In this document: positions 1 through 5,223 of the stretch, piece by piece | Numbering within the stretch: the stretch's first letter is position 1 | Layout of the letters: every line of letters begins with the position of its first letter | Assembly (NCBI GenBank): GCA_030613225.1 | Contig: JAUWMJ010000256.1 | Span: 1 to 5,291, forward strand | Source of the DNA: Desulfobacterales bacterium | GTDB lineage: Bacteria > Desulfobacterota > Desulfobacteria > Desulfobacterales > JAUWMJ01 | Length of the DNA stretch: 5,291 nucleotides | Direction of reading: 5' to 3' | Program-made: the position numbers and the translations under genes | The notes under the pieces: model-generated | Databases searched by the model: none | What the model saw: only the letters and a program-made list of their open reading frames with translations | What the model was told of the DNA's origin: nothing

Positions 1-1
1 C

Positions 2-349
2 GATGCCAAAGAAGAGATCAAAACGATAAACGGCACTAAGGTTATTATAAAAAAGGTTGCAGTTGACAGTCCAGCAGCTTTAAGAGACCTGGCTGACAGG
101 TTCAAAGAGAAGATAAAGTCCGGCATTGTTGTTTTAGGAAGCGCAGCCGGGTCAAAGGTGCTCCTGATTGTCGTTGTTTCAAAGGATCTTCTCGACAGCT
201 ATCATGCAGGCAATATTGTAAAACAGGTAGCAGCCGTAGTCGGCGGCGGCGGCGGCGGACGGCCCGACATGGCCCAGGCCGGCGGAACAAAGCCTGAAAA
301 ACTGGATTCAGCTCTTGATAAAGCCTGCGAAGTGATTGAGAAAATCTAA
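2..349 (+). CDS. alaS: Alanyl-tRNA synthetase, C-terminal part (5' end outside the window)
   Basis: This is the last 115 residues of cytoplasmic alanyl-tRNA synthetase, which charges tRNA-Ala with alanine. The frame is open from the left edge, so the catalytic core and editing domain lie outside the window. What is visible is the C-terminal DHHA1/C-Ala domain: the stretch SAAGSKVLLIVVVSKDL (residues 47-63 of the fragment), then HAGNIVKQVA, then the family signature GGGGGGRPDMAQAGG (81-95). The family usually has GGxGGGRPxMAxAGG; here the variable position is also Gly, encoded by a run of five GGC codons plus GGA at 242-259. The C-terminal helix (LDSALDKACEVIEKI) ends at a TAA stop, which is the normal end for this enzyme. 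Nothing suggests a broken gene. It converges with the minus-strand genes to its right. Identity is very secure. Confidence 0.97.
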   Translation, partial: DAKEEIKTINGTKVIIKKVAVDSPAALRDLADRFKEKIKSGIVVLGSAAGSKVLLIVVVSKDLLDSYHAGNIVKQVAAVVGGGGGGRPDMAQAGGTKPEKLDSALDKACEVIEKI

Positions 350-385
350 ATTGATCAACTGCAAAACATCATTTAGCCCGGTAAT

Positions 386-450
386 GGCAGTGAGAATAGT
401 AGACCTGACCCAATTTTTTTGAGGACACCGAGCCACAGCTTCTCGCTGCC
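386..450. repeat. Inverted repeat (11-bp arms) around a TAGACCTGACCC motif
   Basis: In the gap between the convergent alaS and 485-1462 genes, GGCAGTGAGAA (386-396) and TTCTCGCTGCC (440-450) form an 11-bp inverted repeat with one G-T wobble. The 43-nt interior holds GTAGACCTGACCC and a run of seven T (414-420). From memory, GGGTCAGGTCTAC-type sequences recur beside IS200-like/REP-associated transposases in related genomes, so this could be a small mobile-element remnant. The long loop makes it a poor intrinsic terminator, although the T-run would lie on the alaS coding strand. No transposase is present. Confidence 0.5.
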
Positions 451-484
451 TGTGTTTATTACATCGCTGATGAAGCCAGGTTCT

Positions 485-1462
485 TTATCCTCTCCTTGAA
501 ATAATCAGGCCTGATAAACCGAGAATTAAAGCGCTGCATATAGAAAATATAAAAACACCCATCATTATGGGGCTATCCCCTGGCGATATCTGCGACATGG
601 TTTTAATCAGTTCCCACTGATTATGTGACATTTCAGGGTTGCGAAACGCAACAACGAAGTAAAAAATATATCCTATAAACATATTTATGCATAAATAGCC
701 AAGAGCGGTCCATGTTATCATACGCAGGGAACTTTTCAAATTGTTTCCGTGCTGTCTGACAAGCGCCATAATCACCAGTACGCAGGCCGCCATGGAGATA
801 ATAGCTCCAAAGAGAGTAATTGTGACATGATTATAAAATAAATCAAAACAAGTCACAAGACCATCAAAGATTAATAAAGCAAATAAAATCTTATGCATCT
901 TCATACCATCCTGTCCGGTAGGCAGATCAGCCATGTCCGTACGGACTGGAGATATTATGACTGTTGAAGCTTTTACCCCCTTTTCCCCGATGTCTTCACG
1001 AGCAAGTTTCCCCTGGACCTGTTCAACGAGCAGTCGCAACCTGTTCATTACTTTTTTTGCAGTCTTTAGTCGATACAAAGAATGAAGTTTCTCGGTCTGT
1101 ACGGCGGTCTGCATATGGGATACGCACGTTGGCCCCCTTAGCCAGTTAATCATAAGAAAAATGGCCATTAAACCGGCTATACTCCAGTTAAAAACCGACC
1201 AGCCGCCTTTTAAGTACAGGGCCATCAATGAAAAAAGAATACAAAAAATAGATAAAACCAGATTTTGAATTTTCCCGGTAGCTGTTTTTCGGGTAATAAC
1301 AGCCTGGATATCTTTAAAATAAAATCGTTTATAATCTTCAATACCAAACCTGGAAAAAATATAAAGCAAATGGTCATATCCCAGCCAAAGCTCATAATAT
1401 CCTATAAGAAAATTTTTTTTCTTTCCGGGCAACCTTGTATATTCTTTTGAAGCGTTTGGCAT
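485..1462 (-). CDS. Uncharacterised six-helix membrane protein with PH-like N-terminal region
   Basis: A protein of 325 residues that I cannot assign to a named family. The N-terminal ~60 residues (GYYELWLGYDHLL, then RFGIEDYKRFYFKDIQAV around 38-55) have the look of a bacterial PH-like segment, in which a 'YKRFYFKDIQA' strand precedes the first membrane helix. Hydrophobic helices are seen at about 66-84, 91-107, 192-210, 214-235, 247-272 and 298-321. Between helices 2 and 3 lies a charged, helix-prone loop (about 110-190, rich in K/R/E, possibly coiled at 120-155) that is probably cytoplasmic. No catalytic motif is visible. I chose the ATG at 1462, preceded by GGA 8 nt upstream; an in-frame TTG at 1474 would add MDKH. 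The gene sits about 400 bp behind the zinc-finger gene, separated by repeats, so it may have its own promoter. The reading frame is secure; the function is unknown. Confidence 0.8.
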   Translation of the reverse strand: MPNASKEYTRLPGKKKNFLIGYYELWLGYDHLLYIFSRFGIEDYKRFYFKDIQAVITRKTATGKIQNLVLSIFCILFSLMALYLKGGWSVFNWSIAGLMAIFLMINWLRGPTCVSHMQTAVQTEKLHSLYRLKTAKKVMNRLRLLVEQVQGKLAREDIGEKGVKASTVIISPVRTDMADLPTGQDGMKMHKILFALLIFDGLVTCFDLFYNHVTITLFGAIISMAACVLVIMALVRQHGNNLKSSLRMITWTALGYLCINMFIGYIFYFVVAFRNPEMSHNQWELIKTMSQISPGDSPIMMGVFIFSICSALILGLSGLIISRRG

Positions 1463-1475
1463 GTGTTTATCCAAT

Positions 1476-1702
1476 ATTAACCCTACAACGCAACTTACAA
1501 GCTTTATTTAGCAACAACTTCTTTTTGTATCATGCGATATTGTTGCGGGTTACGGGTTGCGAGATACGGGTTATAAAAAGGATTATTTCCGATTAACAAC
1601 TCGCAACACGCAACTCGTAACCCGGAACACCTACGTGATAGGCAAACGAGTAAGAAAAAAAGACGTATTCTGGTTAGCGATAAATGTCGTTGTAGGGTTA
1701 AT
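1476..1702. mobile_element. MITE-like palindromic element with 15-bp terminal inverted repeats
   Basis: ATTAACCCTACAACG at 1476-1490 is matched by its exact reverse complement at 1688-1702, bounding a 227-bp non-coding segment. Just inside the termini, similarity continues imperfectly (A-rich and GCTAA/TTAGC blocks). The middle is a second, stronger inverted repeat (1542-1572 against 1598-1628). The whole could fold into a long cruciform or RNA hairpin. There is no open reading frame inside, and no convincing target-site duplication (flanks CCAAT and TGCTT). The left end lies 13 bp from the ATG of the 485-1462 gene, so it forms that gene's immediate upstream region. The structure is seen directly; calling it mobile is inference. 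Confidence 0.55.
1542..1628. repeat. Inverted arms of degenerate GTTRCGG heptamer repeats
   Basis: The left arm (1542-1572) is four heptamers close to GTTRCGG plus GTT. The right arm (1598-1628), read on the minus strand, is again heptamers of the same type. The two arms match at 25 of 31 positions by eye, with a 25-nt AT-rich spacer (1573-1597). The tandem heptamer period and the inverted arrangement together could make a stable stem. It lies at the centre of the 1476-1702 element. I recall similar strings between genes in Desulfobacterales, but cannot confirm this here. Confidence 0.6.
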
Positions 1703-1735
1703 TGCTTTTAACACTTATCCTTTAAAATAATTTTT

Positions 1736-1797
1736 ACCACGGAGTTGCACGGAGACCCACTGAATTTTGGTCTTTTAGTATCTGTGAAATTTCCGTG
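1736..1797. repeat. CCACGGAG/CACGGAG intergenic repeat with inverted arms
   Basis: ACCACGGAG (1736-1744) is followed by CACGGAG (1748-1754) and later, inverted, by TTCCGTG (1791-1797). Between them AGACC (1753-1757) pairs with GGTCT (1769-1773). This resembles the 'CTCCGTG...CTCCGTGGTAAAA' strings common between genes in environmental Gram-negative genomes (recollection, not searched). It has no coding potential. It lies downstream of the zinc-finger gene 1869-2438 and upstream of the PH-like membrane gene. Confidence 0.4.
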
Positions 1798-1809
1798 AAA
1801 ATCCGCCTG

Positions 1810-1840
1810 CCCTGTTGAATGTAAAACCTATTCAACCGGG
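1810..1840. terminator. Hairpin just downstream of the zinc-finger gene, possible transcription end
   Basis: GTTGAAT (1814-1820) and ATTCAAC (1830-1836) form a perfect 7-bp stem with a 9-nt loop, extended past one mismatch by CCC (1810-1812) with GGG (1838-1840). It begins about 29 bp after the TGA stop of the minus-strand gene 1869-2438. No U-run follows directly in the minus-strand transcript (only GGATTTT some 8 nt further on), so it is not a canonical intrinsic terminator and may only protect the mRNA end. Confidence 0.35.
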
Positions 1841-1868
1841 GTGGTAAACCTTTCATAAATCGGCATCA

Positions 1869-2438
1869 TCACAAAATCAGGCTTGCAAAAAAGAAAGTCC
1901 AGCCTGTTATTTGAAGACTTGCAATCACAAATGCCGCTATAAAACGAATCTTATTTTTCCGAACGATACTGCCGGGAGCTTTCCAATACCTGATTGTAAT
2001 GAAAAGAGAGATGGGAGCCGTCAATATTGTGATCCAGAATCCCAGCATTGGAACAATGGCTATAAGGAGTGCAATTTTGTCGTAGCAGGTCCTTTGGTCT
2101 TCAAGGTTTTTTATTTTGCGTTTTGTTCTGCCTTTTTCGAGGCAGGAAGGGCAAAGGTGCTTTTCATTGAGTTCAACATCACACAGGGCGCACAAAAACC
2201 GTCCGCACAGAGAACAGACAATTACCGCTTTTTTTTGAGGATGATAAAAACAACTCGCTTCACTTTTCTCCAGCAACACTTCTCCGGATTTACCGGCGGG
2301 TATTTCCCTGAACATTGCAGGAAAAACATCCACTCGCAAAAGTGCGCTGCATGATGGGCATGCTGCCAGCTCGTATGTATTTATTATCTCTCTGTTAAGA
2401 GGCTTGTTGCATCGAGTACATGAAACCACGGTTGTCAT
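1869..2438 (-). CDS. Zinc-ribbon plus B-box-like zinc finger membrane protein
   Basis: A 189-residue protein with two N-terminal metal-binding modules and a C-terminal membrane part. The first is a zinc ribbon using C7-x2-C10 and C27-x2-C30. The second resembles a B-box: C63-x2-H66, C75-x2-C78, C83-x2-C86, H94, and C96-x2-C99, with the family-like run CSLCGRFLCALCDVEL. A basic linker (about 101-112) leads to hydrophobic stretches at about 121-148 and 163-187, giving two or three helices. Such modules usually mediate protein contacts; no enzymatic residue is seen. The ATG start has an AAGGG ribosome site 6-7 nt upstream. It lies 52 bp after the RDD gene on the same strand, so co-transcription and joint action are likely. 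The domain call is good; its cellular role is unknown. Confidence 0.88.
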   Translation of the reverse strand: MTTVVSCTRCNKPLNREIINTYELAACPSCSALLRVDVFPAMFREIPAGKSGEVLLEKSEASCFYHPQKKAVIVCSLCGRFLCALCDVELNEKHLCPSCLEKGRTKRKIKNLEDQRTCYDKIALLIAIVPMLGFWITILTAPISLFITIRYWKAPGSIVRKNKIRFIAAFVIASLQITGWTFFFASLIL

Positions 2439-2459
2439 TCTTTGCCCTTATCGCTTTGA

Positions 2460-2490
2460 GACCTTCGAAAAGTTCCGTTTTGCAAAAGTC
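2460..2490. repeat. Short imperfect dyad between the RDD and zinc-finger genes
   Basis: The 52-bp spacer carries GACCTTCGAAAAG and, in the other orientation, GACTTTTGCAAAA (minus strand), an imperfect inverted pair. The minus-strand string GACTTTTGCAAAAC resembles GACTTTTTGCGAAAC of the repeat at the right edge of the window, so it may be a worn copy of the same family. It does not look like a terminator, because no U-run follows. Confidence 0.3.
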
Positions 2491-3243
2491 TCACTTTCTT
2501 ATAACGCGGGTCTCACAAATCCGATCATGAAGGGTCCGTTTCTCATCATCGAAAGCCGCCATAATGTAACCTATCATTAATATTATTCCGCTAATCCATT
2601 CTGCGAAATGCCTCCCCAACGCTCTTGGATAACTTAGCATACTGCCATCGGGCTGTACCACCTTTAGCTTACATGCCATCTTGCCGAGTGTCGCACCGTA
2701 TTTACCTAAAAACCAGGTTGTGTAGGCTGCTGCTATAACAATATTAAAAAGTTGCATTACAACAGGAATGATGAATACAAGAGACGTATCCTTGGTTGAA
2801 GGGATAAGGATACCTGCCGGAATAAATATAATCCAGCCGAGAATGCCTAGGATAACCCAGTCGATAAATTTTGCTCCGAAACGAATCCAGAACCCCGCAT
2901 ATTCCATAATACCGGCAACTCTCACACCTTCTTTAATTTTTTGTATAAATACCGGCTTGCAACCTGCACACACTTTTGCGTTCTCAAAACTGATCATCTC
3001 CTCTTCGGAAAATGTCCTTCCGCATTCTGAGCATACCGCCTGCCCTGTACCAGCAGTTTTCTGCAATTGTTGAGCACTGCTTTCTTTTTGCTTTACAATC
3101 TTACCCAGCTCCTTCCAGTCTTTCATTCCCTGACGCCACACCATAGTCTCCATGTTGATTTTTTCACTTTTAACCAGCGATTTAAGTTCTTCTTCGCTGA
3201 TCGGACCAATTTTGTGTTTACCTTCAGCGTAGTACCAATTCAT
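2491..3243 (-). CDS. GYF_2 + zinc ribbon + RDD-family membrane protein
   Basis: A 250-residue protein with three modules in order. Residues 1-50 form a GYF_2 domain (W3-Y4-Y5, GPIS at 13-16, VWRQGM 35-40, W43), a small fold expected to bind proline-rich or other peptide partners. Residues 71-95 form a zinc ribbon (C71-x2-C74, 17 residues, C92-x2-C95). Residues about 115-250 form an RDD domain: GFWIRFGAKFIDW with R121 and D128, membrane helices near 126-148 and 154-177, GATLGKMACKLKVV (183-196), a third hydrophobic segment at 213-230, and the closing DEKRTLHDRICETRVI with D240. RDD proteins are inner-membrane proteins; some are linked to ion transport, most are uncharacterised. The ATG has AGGA 7 nt upstream. 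It is the first gene of a likely two-gene unit with the zinc-finger gene. The start is certain and no part is missing. Confidence 0.93.
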   Translation of the reverse strand: MNWYYAEGKHKIGPISEEELKSLVKSEKINMETMVWRQGMKDWKELGKIVKQKESSAQQLQKTAGTGQAVCSECGRTFSEEEMISFENAKVCAGCKPVFIQKIKEGVRVAGIMEYAGFWIRFGAKFIDWVILGILGWIIFIPAGILIPSTKDTSLVFIIPVVMQLFNIVIAAAYTTWFLGKYGATLGKMACKLKVVQPDGSMLSYPRALGRHFAEWISGIILMIGYIMAAFDDEKRTLHDRICETRVIRK

Positions 3244-3292
3244 GATATTATCCTATTTATTATTTAAAAAAAATAATCAAAATTTAGGTATC

Positions 3293-3505
3293 GAAGGCGG
3301 ACCAGTCTGTCAACCCGAAAGATTTATAAGATTACATCAGGCTCCACAGGCTTTTTCCTTGTGTGAAAGGATGATGAACCGAGAGGAGATCGAAGGAGTT
3401 CCGGCCTACTATCCCGTTTATATAAAAAACCGTGATATCCTTATCTGCATCATAGCAGATACCATGGATGGTCTTTTTACACACTTGATACAGGGGCTGT
3501 TTTGA
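3293..3505 (+). pseudogene. Coding-like stretch without a good start, possible gene relic
   Basis: On the plus strand, divergent from the RDD gene, an open frame ends at TGA 3503-3505. From 3293 on its composition looks coding (mixed codons, peptide with EGVPAYYPVYIKNRDILI and ADTMDGLFTHLIQGLF), whereas the preceding part back to an ATG at 3242 is AT-rich and looks non-coding. Possible internal starts are TTG 3359 and ATG 3371, but neither has a properly spaced ribosome site (GAAAGG abuts ATG 3371). I do not recognise the protein. It could be the 3' remnant of a gene whose front was lost, a small gene, or chance. Confidence 0.28.
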
Positions 3506-3510
3506 AAGAT

Positions 3511-3581
3511 GAACATCGAATCACGCCACAGGCGTGACAGAATTACAAAGGGGGCACTTCGACATTCGATATTTCTTGTTC
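3511..3581. repeat. Intergenic inverted-repeat module containing a perfect 7-bp hairpin
   Basis: GAACATCGAAT (3511-3521) and ATTCGATATTTCTTGTTC (3564-3581) are inverted partners: ATCGAAT pairs exactly with ATTCGAT, and GAAC with GTTC, with seven extra bases in the right arm. Just inside the left arm TCACGCC-ACA-GGCGTGA (3521-3537) is a perfect 7-bp stem with a 3-nt loop. I recall GAACATCGAA-type strings as common intergenic repeats in Desulfobacterales. It lies in the 433-bp gap downstream of the minus-strand glycosyltransferase; apart from this, the 3585-3609 hairpin and the possible relic I see nothing else in that gap. Confidence 0.5.
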
Positions 3582-3584
3582 GAC

Positions 3585-3609
3585 CTGTCTGCGTGCAACG
3601 CACAGGCAG
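3585..3609. repeat. Hairpin-forming dyad downstream of the glycosyltransferase gene
   Basis: A 25-nt near-palindrome starting CTGTCTGCG and ending CACAGGCAG; eleven pairs can form with two G-T wobbles and one mismatch. It lies about 68 bp past the glycosyltransferase stop on the minus strand. Without a U-run it is not a clear terminator, though it may end or protect that transcript. Confidence 0.35.
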
Positions 3610-3676
3610 ATATTCTGCGGTTCAAAACACGTTAGGAAAGTTGAATCTTTTCAAAAGGCTAAGGGTTCGCGCAAAT

Positions 3677-5038
3677 CTAATTGTCTAAGTATTTATACTC
3701 CACCTGGTGAGGTTCTATATCCGAATAGGCATTATTTTTAAAAAATTGCATTGCTTCGGGAAGCTGTACTACGGAATTGCCGAAAAATGAACATAATACT
3801 GTATTAAGCCGGCTGCAAAGTACAGAATATGAATAATTCTCAGCAGCAATTTTATAATTATAATTTACCATCTGTTCTCTTCTTTCAGAAGAATCGAGAA
3901 TCAATTTTATTTTCTGAACCGTTTTCTTAGTAAGAAACCCGTCCATCACCGTGAGGTCAAATCCCAGTGGTTCAATGTCGCGAACAAATGTGGCATATCG
4001 GTTTATTAAAATAGGCTTTTTAAAGTAAATTGCTTCCAGAAAGGCATTTCCGAATCCTTCATATAGGCTGGGATATGTGATGAAATCTGCAAATGGATAA
4101 ACATCCCAAAGGGAATATCCGGCTTTACTATTTCCGTTGCCGGCCAAAGGGTCTGCAATTTGTGTGGCAACCAGGCGAAGATCCACATCATGTTCCCGGG
4201 CATAATCTTTCAACCATTCTGCATATTCATGACCTTCATCTCCTGCTTCATGGGACACAATCAGCTTATTTCGCGGGTCTTTAAGTTCCTTGATGAGCTC
4301 AACGGCATATTCGATACCTTTTCTTCTGATTATGCGTGTGGGTTGCAAGATCATCCTGTCACTGGATTCTAAACCGATGGATTCACGGAAAACCCTAGCG
4401 CGTTCGGCATCGAATGATGGCGGGTTGTCAAAATCGATGACATTCGGAACAATAGTTGAAGAAATACCGGTACGATGCGCAAGCTGTTCCTGGGCTTCGG
4501 AATTGATAACCACGTGTTTGATATTCGGAAGGTTGGGTGGAAATGCCATGCGCAGATAATCATTCACAGCGTTAACTGAAAAGCGAACCCTTTCCCAGTA
4601 AAAATCGTGGTTGTGAGAGATGGTAGGCATTTGAGTTTCGGCAACGGTTTCGGTTAATGCAAGGCCTAATGGGACATGCATCGGGATGGTGAGAACATTT
4701 TCTGCAATAAGAAGATCGATATTGAAGTTGTTGATAAATTCGTGGAGTTTTATTTTAAGTCGGGACCTTAATTCGTGAATGGCTTGCGTTACCGAAGGCT
4801 TTCGCCTTTTCTTCCCCAATATTTGTTCATTGATCCATTGATTTTTTTCATATTGGAAATATGCTTCCGGAACCAGGAGGCTTTTTTCCATATCCCGATC
4901 CAGTTTACCTGCAAACCAAAAACAATTGTGTCCGTTTTTTGTAAAAACATCCGCCCACTTACTTGCTTCCAGAGTAACGCCGTCCGTGCCTGAAAACCGG
5001 GTTGAAACAAACCCTATGTTTTTGCTTATGTGTCCCAT
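3677..5038 (-). CDS. GT4-family (GT-B fold) glycosyltransferase
   Basis: A complete 453-residue enzyme expected to transfer a sugar from a nucleotide-sugar donor with retention of configuration, in the cytoplasm. The N-terminal Rossmann half begins IGFVSTRFSGTDGVTLEASKW (8-28), with the flexible GTDG loop typical of GT4 acceptors. A distinctive HNHDFYWERVRF lies at 142-153. The C-terminal half carries QPTRIIRRKG (232-241, with R235 and K240 in the R-x4-K donor-phosphate arrangement) and YEGFGNAFLEA (326-336), where E327 and E335 make the canonical E-x7-E motif. The last ~35 residues are an extra tail. The HDFYWER motif reminds me of mannosylglucosylglycerate synthases, which make a compatible solute, but a polysaccharide or glycoconjugate role is equally possible. 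The ATG at 5038 has no clear Shine-Dalgarno, yet the domain needs this N-terminus. It is probably a single-gene unit with its own promoter. Confidence 0.93.
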   Translation of the reverse strand: MGHISKNIGFVSTRFSGTDGVTLEASKWADVFTKNGHNCFWFAGKLDRDMEKSLLVPEAYFQYEKNQWINEQILGKKRRKPSVTQAIHELRSRLKIKLHEFINNFNIDLLIAENVLTIPMHVPLGLALTETVAETQMPTISHNHDFYWERVRFSVNAVNDYLRMAFPPNLPNIKHVVINSEAQEQLAHRTGISSTIVPNVIDFDNPPSFDAERARVFRESIGLESSDRMILQPTRIIRRKGIEYAVELIKELKDPRNKLIVSHEAGDEGHEYAEWLKDYAREHDVDLRLVATQIADPLAGNGNSKAGYSLWDVYPFADFITYPSLYEGFGNAFLEAIYFKKPILINRYATFVRDIEPLGFDLTVMDGFLTKKTVQKIKLILDSSERREQMVNYNYKIAAENYSYSVLCSRLNTVLCSFFGNSVVQLPEAMQFFKNNAYSDIEPHQVEYKYLDN

Positions 5039-5114
5039 ATGTTAGTTGATTAAAAATGAAAAAAGCGCTTCTAAAAAGCTATTTCCAAATTAGTCCTTTT
5101 TTGTTTTCAGCATC

Positions 5115-5142
5115 CATATAACAAGATATTGTAGTATGTCAA
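5115..5142 (-). promoter_or_regulatory. Sigma70-like promoter candidate for the glycosyltransferase
   Basis: On the minus strand a perfect TTGACA (5137-5142) is followed after 16 nt by TATATG (5115-5120), in AT-rich DNA upstream of the gene starting at 5038. It would give a leader of roughly 70 nt. The -35 is a full consensus match and the -10 matches four of six. Confidence 0.5.
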
Positions 5143-5190
5143 CAAAAAATATCAATATGTTGTGTAAAAAATATAATATTAAATCCGGAA

Positions 5191-5219
5191 AATTTATTAA
5201 AAAGTTTTTGTGTAGTCAA
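5191..5219 (-). promoter_or_regulatory. Second, weaker sigma70-like promoter candidate
   Basis: On the minus strand TTGACT (5214-5219), 17 nt, then TAAATT (5191-5196): five and four matches of six with ideal spacing. It sits about 70 bp upstream of the better candidate at 5115-5142 and directly beside the repeat block at the right edge. In AT-rich DNA such matches can be chance. Confidence 0.28.
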
Positions 5220-5223
5220 TACT

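Noticed and set aside
102..290. Arg-rich minus-strand open frame opposite alaS
   Set aside because: The Arg/Pro runs come from reading the GGC-rich glycine codons of alaS on the opposite strand.
411..420. T-run after alaS as an intrinsic terminator
   Set aside because: No compact GC-rich stem lies directly upstream; the only inverted repeat encloses the T-run instead of preceding it.
409..502. Plus-strand coding-like stretch (ends ...ADEARFFILSLK) after alaS
   Set aside because: Only about 30 codons, no start or ribosome site, and it overlaps the end of the convergent membrane gene; not supportable.
1476..1702. CRISPR-like or phage attachment reading of the repeats
   Set aside because: There are no regularly spaced identical repeats with unique spacers, and no tRNA or integrase gene nearby; the inverted layout fits a MITE-like element better.
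1911..2354. Long plus-strand open frame (147 codons) opposite the zinc-finger gene
   Set aside because: It is fully antisense to a gene with conserved Cys/His modules and a good ribosome site, and its peptide shows no family features.
3418..3603. Minus-strand 61-codon open frame in the 433-bp gap
   Set aside because: It crosses the inverted repeats and hairpin, has no ribosome site and its peptide looks random.
4290..4559. Plus-strand open frame inside the glycosyltransferase region
   Set aside because: It is antisense to the confident GT4 gene with no domain features or start signal; a shadow.
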